Below are positions 49,901-61,900 of a DNA stretch of 64,000 nt, piece by piece. Position 1 is the first letter of the stretch, and every line of letters begins with the position of its first letter. The stretch is taken from NCBI GenBank assembly GCA_032158295.1, contig CM063249.1:17300416-17364415 (forward strand). The letters run 5' to 3'. The notes below the pieces were generated by a model, which saw only the letters and a program-made list of their open reading frames with translations, was not told the DNA's origin and did not search any database. Source of the DNA: Pycnopodia helianthoides (Eukaryota > Echinodermata > Asteroidea > Forcipulatida > Asteriidae). Made by a program: the position numbers and the translations under genes.

Positions 49901-52900
49901 AAACAACATCGCAGCGCAACAAAAGAGGTGTCAAAATGCGCAGAAGATAACTGTGAATCGAATTATTTAATTATTTTTTTGCATACTATTTGAGGTTCCG
50001 ATGTGTGTTTAGATACTTTATTGGCGCAGTTTAGTAACAATTTGGGAGGCTAATCATTCTAACTAGCAGCTGAGAAGCTGAATGGCGAAAGGATGCGGCT
50101 ACAATGTGTAGGTATCAAGAATTCACATTTTTGGATGTGTAGAGTGGCTCACAGCGCATTTGTGTGTGAGGGCTGCACCCTTGTCAGTTTGCAGACTGCT
50201 CGTATTTTTCACTCAGTCGTCAGTTTGAATTTGTACAACCTCGCTCAGTTCACACCAGCCAAGGGAGAAACGCTGCCAAGCATGCACTGCCTGAAATTCT
50301 GGTTACGATTATCAGGAACGATAAATTTTGTGATGCGATCAAGCTAAATGAGTCGTTTGTCGGTAAATGCATTATTGAATAACAGACCAAATTACGTCGA
50401 CATGGGTCTACATTTCTATACATCTCTTGGTGTTTCGACCTCCATAACTTTTGAACCAAAGGTGGTATCAACACGGGGTTTTCATATCCTTAAAGCTGAG
50501 ATTGTACTTCTTTCAAATAGATAAAAAAAACAAAAATTGGCAAGGGTCGACAAAAGACTCATTTAGCTTGATCGCATCACATTTATCTAAATTCAGACTT
50601 TTTTTTAAAGTCTGCCTGGTAAACAAAAAATGCTGTATATTTTCCAGAAACTAAGCTGGGCTCTTTGATCTACTTCTCTAGCACTGAGGATACTGTTCCC
50701 AAAAGCTTCTTGGAATCTAGAACTCCAGGGGTTATGACAAAAAAGGTGGACCTGCCATAATTTCAACGTACCTCCCTAAGATCTGGATCCATGTTGCAGA
50801 CTTTTTGATTCTCACCCCTGAATTATTACGATTAAAATGTTACAGGTCGACAAAGTAGTGCAGATGTATGAGACCATGTTGACGAGGCACACGACGATGG
50901 TGGTCGGACCAACCGGTGGTGGAAAGACTGTGGTCATCAACGCACTTGCACAGGCACAGACAAAGTGAGTAGATGTCGCCCTCATTGTTGATTAATTTCA
51001 ACACTCCCGGGGTGCTTTAATAGATGTTAATTTTTTGCATCGGGGATAAAGAATTTAATTGGGTTTGACCCTTATTAAGCACTGTATACTCAGTGTTTTC
51101 TCGCTGCTAAGGATTCGAACTACCTCTAGCCATCGGGCTAGCTTGGTGGTCTTAGTGGTAAGACATCTGCTCTAGCAATGCAAAGGTCGTGGGTTCGAAT
51201 CCCACTCGAGTGATTTGCCTGTGGATTTTTTTCACAGATTTTGGGAAAGCACTGAGTATACAGTGCTTAATACACATCGGTGTAAGGGTAAAACCAAAGT
51301 ATATACTCCCAGTGTCTGCTTGTGTCACGGTTTTTCATCATTTATTTTTCACTTCTTACTTCTGTTGTAATTTATGCACTAAGCTTTTAATTACATTAAG
51401 CCCGGTTCATACTTGATGCGAATGCAAATGTGAAGCAAGTTTGACGTCACAACTCTGTTCGACTGTTCCCAAAAGCTCCTTTAAATCTTTAATTCCAGGG
51501 GGTCGCCCAAAGGTGGACATGCCATCGTTTTAAACCTACCTCCTAAAAATTTGCATCCCAGAGTCAGCAATGACTCTTCAATTCAATAAACATTTATTTC
51601 ATGATGGTGGTTACAAAGACATGTGCAGGTTAATTACAATGAGTAATGAATGTCACATGATAAACAAAACGAGGAAAAATACAGCATTATACATTTATAG
51701 CCAACATGTAGGGAAAAAAAGTGAAGCATAGTGCTTTAATGCCTTTCCCTATAGACCATGTGAACGTTGTTTACAATAAGTGTGACCTTGTACATTCTTT
51801 GAGTATTGTGGCAGGCAAGATACTACACTGGTCCTATGGGAAAGTTTACATTTTGTGTCATAATTTCCACATAAAACCAAGAGTTATGAAAGTAAAAGCT
51901 GGACAAGTTTTTAGATGTGCCCCCTTTCATCATATCAAAAGTTGATAAGAATTAGACAGTGCAATCTCCATAAAATATAAGATTTTATGCTTTCTTCCAT
52001 TGAGCTGTGTACAAATTGTGCCTGCAGGAAGTCCAGGCTCTGTGGCTCTTTTGTAAACATGTGATGTCACAGGTCACATCATCTATAGACAGAAAATGAC
52101 TTGGGCATATAAACAAGGACAACAACAAAACATTAACAGAGACCAGAGGGCTAGATATATGTAAGATTACTATAAAAACAACCTATTTGTAAGACTTGTA
52201 TGCAGTAGGCTCTAAAATACACAGCAAATTTCTTTTAGTATACATTCAACAAATGATGTTTAAAGGCACTGGACACTATTGGTAATTACTCAAAATAATT
52301 GTTAGCATAAAAACTTACTTGTTAACGAGCAATGGAGAGCTGTTGATAGTATAAAACATTGTGAGAAACGGCTCCCTCTGAAGTAACGTAGCTTTTGAGA
52401 AAGAAGTAATTTCTCAGTAAAATATTTGAATTGATTTTGAGACCTCACGCGTGAGGTCTCGAAATCAAGCATCTGAAAGCACACAACTTTCTTTTTTTCT
52501 TCCATTATTATCTCGCAACTTCGACGACCAATTGAATTCAAATTTTCACAGGTTTGTTATTTTGTGCATATGTTGAGATACACCAAGTGAGACGACTGGT
52601 CTTTGACAATTACCAAAGGTGTCCAGTGTCTTTAAGTTTGTAGGTAAAAGACTGAAGTGTTGGAGACTTCTTGAGATCCTGATTGAATTTGTTCCAGAAT
52701 ATAATATCCCTGTTTTGATTATTGTGGTCCCTCCCTCACCCCGTCCATCCCAGACTCGGCATCCAGACCAAACTGTACATCATGAACGCCAAGGCCATGA
52801 GCGTCATCGAGCTCTACGGCATCCTGGACCCGGCCACCCGCGACTGGACGGACGGTCTCCTCTCCAACATCTTCCGCGAGATCAACCGACCCACGGACAA

Positions 52901-55900
52901 GAACGAGCGCAAGTACATCGTGTTCGACGGGGACGTCGACGCTCTGTGGGTGGAGAACATGAACTCTGTGATGGACGACAACAGGCTGTTGACTCTGGCG
53001 AACGGAGAGAGGATCAGGCTGCAGAAACACTGCGCTCTGCTCTTTGAGGTAGGACAAATTATGTTTTTAAGCCCTTTTGTTATAAAAAAAATATGTTATA
53101 ACTCCTGACGCATTTTTTGACTTTTTGTATGGTTATTTGCATTCTAAATTGATGATAATTAAGCGTCTCTTTGCCGAGCTGTCTAGTGTACTAGACTCAA
53201 GTTTAAGTGGCCAAGTCACCAGAAAAGTTTAAGCCCACTTAAAGGAACATTACAGAATTGGTAAGAAAAAAACTTGTAAAATATACTTTTTGATCACAGA
53301 TTTACATTAAACCTACACGGTCTAATTATGATGATAGTAGAAAACATCCCTTGAAATACTTCTGTCTGAAATGCCATATTTGATGAGAAATGAATAAACT
53401 AATTTTCCGATAGGAGTTTATCGCTCAGTGAGCGTTTTATTAGTTTGTTGAATCTATATGATTTCATGCAAATGTGTAATCGGTTTTTCACTATTTTCTC
53501 GTGGAGAATCGATCCAGATGGCCGATCGATCTAAAACTTCTACAGGTTTGTCAGTTTATGTATATGGTGGATTACATAAAGTGCTCACACTGCCAGCAAC
53601 TGCTCTGTTAGCAAAAACCAATTCTGTAATGTTCCTTTAAGTGGCCAAGTCACCAGAAAGGTTTAGCCCACTTAACTAATAAATGTGAATAACACAACAA
53701 TTCAGCCATCTCAAACAGTTCGAAATGTAGGCGTCTTTTTCAACAGCTCCATGGCAATGAGTGTACATAATAATAATAATAGCTTGAATTTATATAGCGC
53801 TTAATACAGGGTTTCTAAGCACATGCAAGTCCATCAACCATCACATCAGAAACATCTCCAAGATAAGTAAACATGTTGACACAAATACATGCCACGCCGC
53901 TGCAGTGTCTAGACTGGATTATTTTACTTCTCTCCTCCGTGGTATTAAGCAAGCTGGTGTTAGCCGAATACAAAGGCTCCAAAACAATGCTGCGCGTATA
54001 TCATTTTCTCACAACCCGAATACATGCACGCCTCCACACTCCTCCACACTCCTCCAACAATTACACTGGTTACCAGTCAGACAACGCACCGCCTTCAAAA
54101 CATGCGCGCGAACATGCGCAAAGCACTCACAAGTAAACTTCCACAGTACATTACAGAGTCTCTACACCTCAACACATCTGGCCGGAGTGGCCTCCGCTCC
54201 AGCCATAATTTAATAATCCCTCGCACGTACAAAAGGGCAGGGGACCGGTCCTTCTCAGTTGCCTGTCCCCGATGCTGGAACTCCCCACCAAATCACATTC
54301 GCAGCATAAACTCCCTCCAGACTTTCAAGTCTAAATTAAAAACACATCTGTTCTTTTCTCGCCTGTAAACTGGGTTTTTTCTGACCATTTTGTAGCATTC
54401 TTTAGTAGTACATTGTAGATTTATAAGTCTTGCTTGTTGTTGATTTGGTTTATTGTTTTTATTCCAAAGGAGCATGCCCCATTACCCTGGGGAAGGGTTT
54501 CAACAATATTTAAAATATACAATTTGCGGTTTACATCATGGCAGAGGAGTTAGCAAAAGCAATCTTTATATTAATTATCGTGGAACCACCTTGTCCAAAA
54601 ATGGTGTTGTTCAGCGTGGCACTTTATTCTGGAATAGTCTGGATGACTCTTTTAAATCATTTCGTACTCGTTCTACTTTTACTAAAAAACTAAAAACTCG
54701 TTTTTTAAATCAATACTAAGATACTGTATGTAATTTTTGTATCTATGGAAATAATAACGGCCTTACTTCTGTCTTACACCTGTTTTTGTCCTGTTTTGTC
54801 CTGTTTTTGTCCTGTATTTTTATGTATGTCTGTCTTGTTTTGTCTGTCCGTCCATAGGCTGTGGAACAAAAGCTGTGCTTCTCCCCGGACCTAGATTTTA
54901 TTTGCAACATTGAATAAACGTAAACATATCTATCTATCTATCTATCTATCTATCAATGTTAAACTAACTATTTGGAACATTGATTTCCTTTAACTTAGCA
55001 GACATACAAATGTGCTTGGCTAAGCAATATACAATACCTTTTATTATTATTATTATTATTTGAGTCCTGGTTATGACACTTGCGTCCTTGAGCAAGACAG
55101 TTGGCTTATCACCAAAGCTTTTTATTTCAAAGTTGATTTTTAACTTCAAACTTTTGAAAATTGTAACTACCAGGTGTCCGATCTTCAGTACGCCTCCCCG
55201 GCCACCGTCTCCCGCTGCGGTATGGTCTTCGTGGACCCCAAGAACCTGGGCTACATGCCGTTCTGGCAGAAGTGGATCAACAGCCGGGCCAGCAAGACGG
55301 AGCAAGAGGACCTGATGAGGATGTTCCAGAAGTACGTACCTGGGGGTATCGAGCTGATCCTAGAGGGCACGTTAGACGGAAAACCCGGAGAGAAATTGAA
55401 GATGATTGTCCCACTGACTAATCTCAACATGGTACGTATCAGGAATGAAGCATTTTTTATTAACTAATTTTTTGAAGGGGGGAGGGGGGTTAGCTTCATT
55501 TTAGATGAAGCTGAGTTGAGAGCCAAGTCGAGAGACACAGACGCCGTTGTCGACAACATGGAGGCACGCTGGGAGTCACGTCTCCTATAGGCTTTCGATC
55601 TGGATATGTGACTAGGGGCATGCCTGCCGGGTCGTCAACAGCGGTGTCTGTGTCTATATGCAGGCACGTGCGCACGCCGCAATTTTGTTAATAATTTTTG
55701 TTCAAACGAAGATTATTCATTTTTCAGTGGATCGAAGATTGTTTTGCACTCGAACAAAGATTATTTTCGTTCGAACGAAGATTTGTTCCCGTTTTTTTTC
55801 CCCCACCTATGTCCCTTTAAAAGCTCCGTAATTTTCTTTATTTGGTAATGAAAAAAAAAACGTGAGTTTGAATTGAATTGACGTTTGAACAGGTAACCCA

Positions 55901-58900
55901 ACTGAGCAAGATGCTGGACGCGCTCATCACCAAGGAGCAGGAATCGGACGTCTTGGAGGCCATCTTCGTCCAGGCCCTCTACTGGTCACTAGGCGGCTCC
56001 CTCATCGAGGAGAGCCAGGTTAAGTTTGACGGCTACGTCAAGTACATCGCCTCGATGCCGACCATCACGGACGAGGCGGCAGACGCCGGGCCCGGGGAGC
56101 TACCCGGGCAGCTGGACTCCATCTATGAGTATTTCTTTGACCAGGATAAGAAGAAGGTATTATTATTGTTGGTGCTATTATTAGTAGTAGTATTGTATAT
56201 TAGCAACCAATAAAAGCTTAAATGGTTAGATAAAAAAAGACAGCCATGTGATTTCTCAGGATGTTTCTTGTTTTCAGGTTTTTTATCAAAAATCTAAAGC
56301 TGTTCAAGCTATATGTTTCAATGTTTTTATTGTTCAGGAAAAAAAATTGTTCAGGAAAATCCTTCAGGATGAGAAACCCAGGTTTAAGGATTTGCATTGA
56401 AATAAAAAAAAAAACTGCTTTCCAAAGTAACTGGTTTGTTTTGAAAGTAATGTATTTAATTTACAATTTGATTTTTGTCCATTTTCTCAGTGGATCCCCT
56501 GGTCCAGGCTGGTGCCCAAGTACGTCCATGACCCGGAGAGGAAGTTCTACGAGATCCTGGTACCCACCCTGGACACGGTGCGCAACACCTGGCTCCTGGA
56601 GCTGATGGTCCACACCAAGCAGCCGGTCCTCTTCGTCGGAGATACCGGCACCTCCAAGACGGCCACCATTCAGGATTTTCTCAGGAATATCGATCAAGAG
56701 ACCAACGTAAGTTTGGACGAAAGGAGTTATGGTTTCCAGATTGGTTCATGAAATTTTAATTGATTTGTATGAATCGTTTACAGCAGTTTAGTTAAGTTTA
56801 AAGGTAGGCTCATAGATGGGTAAATACTCCAAAAATTCATGACAATAAAAACTTACTTGGTGAGAAGCACAAGGAAATGTGGTTCTAAAGAGAGGAATTC
56901 AAAAACATTTCAATCTGAGAAACGTTCATAGATGCATCGTTTTTCAGATTGAGTGTTCCATTTATGGATTGTTCTTCCTGCATGGACATAACCACTCCAG
57001 ATTTTCGGCGATATCTCAAAAGCGCTACCACCTTTTGAAATGAAATTCCCACAGTTTTATTGTATATATCTATATTTATATAGAATTAAAACGGTTCCAA
57101 AATCCAAAGGTATACTTTGCCTTTAAAGAAAACAAGTGCAATGACTAGAACCCAAACCCACACTCTGACAACACCAGCTTGAGCCCAGTGCACCAGACCG
57201 CTGGGACACAACCTCTCCACGAATCAGCTAGGTCCCTGATGCCATTTTGACGACGGCATTAATAGACCGTATTGAATATGACGTCACCATTCAAAAACCT
57301 GCCCCACAACACGGCGTCTGTGAGCGTGTGCGTGTACATGTGCGTACGTGTGCCGTATAAATCAAACCGGGAACGCTGCGTGCTTCATTGATGTACGCGT
57401 TTAGACGCGCATACGGTTTGCCCTACAAGATGGCGACTTTCATAGCAACAAAGGGGTTATTCAATACGGTCTATAACAATTTTTTTTTTTTTAAATGCTC
57501 TTTTCTTAGCTGATCCTGAATATCAACTTCTCGTCGAGGACCACTTCCATGGATGTCCAGCGTAATCTAGAAGCTAACGTTGAGAAGCGCACCAAGGACA
57601 TGTACGGCCCGCCCCCGGGCCGTCGTCTGCTGGTCTTCATGGATGATATGAACATGCCTCAGGTGGGTCATTCATTTATTTTTCTCTCTGTATGTAACTC
57701 TTTTTAAACTGTAAGGGGACCCTTTAAACCCTTGTGTCTCTTGCCAATTTTTTTTTTATTTTTTTAAATATTTAAAAAAAAAAATTCTGGGTAAGTTTAA
57801 TTATTTGCCTGTGGGGGGATATTTTGCGTTTTAGCTCATTCTGCATTATTACTTTTTAGCATCTTTCTATTGTTGCCTATTGTATTTAATGTCTTTATAG
57901 ACTTATTGTAAATTATTATAGATTTTTAATATATGGCCAGGGATATTTGAATTGAAGGCCTTCGGGCTACAGTTTTTTGGTAAACTTTTTTAATTCCAGG
58001 CATATGTCCCTGGCTTTTGTTTTGTTTATGTTTGTATTTTGCATGTGTTTTTATGCCGAATAAATAATAACAATAATAATAATAATTCCTTCCTACATGG
58101 GTGGGTGTAGATTGATGGATCGGGGATTTCAGACGCAAATACAATTCAATGCAAGAAAACATTTATTTATTTCCATAAACAAATTTTTTTTTAAACCTAC
58201 CAATTTAATGAAGACATCGTAAAACAGTATAATAGAAAGAGGAATAGGGAGGCTGATTAAGTCAGTCAAATCCTGTGAACCAAGCCCACCCTCACACAAA
58301 CTAGCTCCAATCATTGCCAGCAAACACTTTATAGCTAGTTTTTTCTTAAAGGGTTCATGTTTGAGAACATTTATTTTTTGCAACTTGCCTTTCACATTGT
58401 GCTTTCCGAGAAAACTCAAGATACTCTTGTCAGAGTTATCAATTTCTTTTTGTAATGTATGCCTTTTAACAATTGCGTGGCGGCTTTAGAGCCAGAAGTA
58501 GCTAAGAACGTTTTATGAAGGCCAATCGACCACAACACTCTACACATTGGTGGCACACTGTCGCCCTTTTCGAAACCCTGGCCTGGGCTCGGGCTTGGGC
58601 ACCGTCCTGTTCAAAGTCCCATATTGAAAGTGTACACTTTGAAAATAACTAAAAAGGCCCAAGCCAGAGCCTATAAGCCAAAGCCCTTGTTTCGAAAAGG
58701 GCCATAGACTTAACCACTCTTCAACATGGTCTGGTCCCATTAGGTTGACGTTTACGGCACCCAGCAGCCCATAGCTTTGTTGAAGCTGCTCCTGGAACGA
58801 GGCGGGATGTATGATCGTGGCAAGGATCTCATCCTCAAGTACATCAAGGATATAGGATTCGTCGCTTCTATGGGAAAGGTATGAATTTGGGTTTTATTCT

Positions 58901-61900
58901 GTCATCACTGTGAAACTAATGTCTGTATCTCCTGATTTTTTTAGTCCTAATTCTATTGACCACAAACGAAACAAGCTTACGGGTTATTGATTAACCCTCC
59001 TACTGTCTGACCATTCAAGATCATCCACTGTTGTTTTAAATGATAGATAAACTATGCCAGCCCGAAAAATGATATCATGTGGTGAATGCATCTTCATAGT
59101 ACACAGTCAACCCTCCTACTGTCTGACCATTCAAGACCATCCGCTGTTGTTTTGAATGATAGATTAAACTATGCCAGCCCGAAAAACGATATCATGTGGT
59201 GAATGCATCTACATAGTACACAGTCAATCCTCCTACTGTCTGACCATTCAAGATCATTCGCTGTTGTTTTGAATGATAGATTAAACTATGCCAGCCCGAA
59301 AAACGATATCATGTGGTGAATGCATCTACATAGTACACAGTCAATCCTCCTACTGTCTGACCATTCAAGATCATTCGCTGTGGGTTTTGGCCAATTGTTT
59401 GAGGGATGTTGCCCATTTTCAATGAATAACAATCCTGTATATTTCGTTTCCACCACTCAGGCTGGAGGCGGTCGCAACGAGGTCGACCCCCGCTTCATCT
59501 CCCTCTTCTGCACCTTCAACATCACCTTCCCGTCGGACGCCTCCCTCACGCACATCTACTCCTCCATCCTGGCCGGCCACGCCCAGCCCTTCGATGAGAG
59601 CATCCAGAAGATCACCAACAAGATCACCCAGGGGACCCTCGACCTCTACAAGGTCATCGTCAACGACCTCCCGCCGACCCCCTCCAAGTTCCACTACATC
59701 TTCAACTTGAGGGATCTGTCCCGGGTGTCGCAGGGCCTGTTGCAGACCACGCCCGATCGCTTCACCAACGTGGGGCAGTTTGTCAGGGTGTGGAGGAACG
59801 AATGTTTAAGGGTGTTCTTCGACAGACTGACAAACAAGGAGGACAAGGTCTTAGTTCAGGTGAGTTTTAGTTGAGGTGATTGTTGACAACTAGCAATAAT
59901 AATAATAATAATACTGGAAGGTCAGCGCAAAGACATTGTATCTCCTAAAGGGTAGAGGGCCGGCACCAAATCGTGAAGAGAGAGCGTAATATTACAGCTT
60001 TTTCTGACAGATGTATCCCGATCAGACCTATTTATAACAATTCATGGCCTGTTGTGGCCGAGCGATTTAGTGCATCGGTGCTGAGTCATCAGGGTATGGG
60101 TTCGAATCCCGGTCATGACACTTGTGTCCTTGAGCACGACACTTAACTGTAATTGCTTCTCATCACCCATGGGGTAAAGGGGTACCTGTGAGGGGCAGAG
60201 ATGGCTCACGTGAATGATTTAGCTTGTTGCACTACGTACTTGGCAGCACAGGCTGCACGCTCCCAAGGGAGCTGAGATGGTTTACGGAATGAAATAAATG
60301 GCCCAGTGACCAGGGGGTAGCAATGTTCAAAGTGCAATGTTCACTCTTTGGAATTGCGCTATATGAGAGTCGATATTATTATTATCGTAATGATGATCTG
60401 TTCTCTTGTTTTCCAGGGTCATTTGAAGAACGTGATAGAGGAGCATTTCAAGGAGCACGTGGAGACTGCTATGCAGGAACCTCTACTCTTTGGTGACTAC
60501 CGTACTGCACTGGATCAGGGTGAAGCTAGACTCTATGAAGACATACAAGATTATGAGGCAGCGAAGGCCCTCTTCCAAGAGGTAATCAATGTCTGCTTTA
60601 GAAAAAATGCAAATCCAAGTTTAATTTGTCCATGGACTTCAGCGTGTCAGTGCAAAAAGGTTGTATCTCCTAAAAATAACACTTACGTTCTATCTCGCTT
60701 AAAATAGCTCGGATGTACACACTTAACGAGATACAACGTTTTTGCACGGATCATTTTTGTGCAAGATACGACGTTTGTGCAAAATCGAGATATGACGTTT
60801 TGCCACTGATGCAACAACTTCATTCTTATCACTTTGTCAAAAGAAATTGCGATTATGTAAAGACTCCCTCGTTCCGTTTGACCATTTCGAGAAGAGATTG
60901 TGTTCTTCAAAACATATTGGGCACTTGATTCAAACCTATCTCCCCAAAAACACGTTTGCGTAACAATGGTCATAGATTCATATAGACCATGTTACCTTTG
61001 TTTACAGAGCGGTGACCTTGTACATTCTAATGCATTTCCTGGCAGGCAAGATACTACACTGTCCATTTTGGAAAATTTACATTTTGTTTCATAGTTTTCA
61101 CATAATTTCAAGACTTACAAAAGCAACAGCTGTACAGCTTTTGAGATGTCCCCACTTTCTTCATAGCAAAAGTTGAGAAAAATCAGACAGTGCAATCTCC
61201 ATAAAACAAGAGATTTGTTGTATTCCATTGAGCTGTGTAAAAGCTGTGCCTGTATGAATTCCAGGCTCTGTTGCTCTTTTGTAAACATGTGATGTCACAG
61301 GTCACACGGTCTATACTGCATCGCAGGATTTTTTAAATACTGTCTTGAAACCACCCAACTCCCAAGTTCAGGCGACAGCAGTTTAAAAGCTTAATGTTCT
61401 CTCCTGTATTTGATCTCTAGATCTTGGAGGAGTACAACGACAGCGGGACCCCGATGAATCTGGTGTTGTTTGAAGATGCTCTGGATCACTTGACCCGAGT
61501 TCACAGGGTCATCCGCATGGACAGAGGTCATGCCCTCCTGGTCGGTGTCGGTGAGTTTAATCTCTGAAATGTCATCTGGGATCATCGCAGTTAACTACTA
61601 ATTGTGGCGTGTCGGGGGCTGAGCGGATAAAAGTACTGGACTCAAGCTCTGGTGTTTCGTTTCAGCAGGGTGTGGGTTCGAGTTCGAGGTCGTGACACTT
61701 GTGTCCTTAAGCAACACACTTAACCTTTAGTGCTGCATCCTTCGATGGGACGTAAGGCCGTAGGTCCTGTGTGTTGTGTAATGCAAATAAATGAACCCAG
61801 TGCACTTATCGAAAAGAGAAGGGGTTCGCCCCGGTGTTCCTGGTTTGATTGGCTGCATATAACGCCACAGCACCTTGTAAACCATTACATTCTGCTGTGT

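Noticed and set aside
51130..51215. Possible tRNA gene with a good A and B box
   Set aside because: It has the same SINE tail as other family H copies, with no acceptor-stem complementarity that I could see.
53873..54370. A separate gene in intron 38
   Set aside because: The frames read as the C-terminus of a LINE reverse transcriptase, with frameshifts and no start or active core.
58129..58419. A 96-residue minus-strand frame in intron 42
   Set aside because: It is AT-rich, shows no recognisable motif and has no sign of splicing or a promoter.
60050..60130. Possible tRNA gene with a good B box
   Set aside because: The cloverleaf stems do not pair and a SINE tail follows. Several degraded copies exist in the window, so it is a tRNA-derived SINE.
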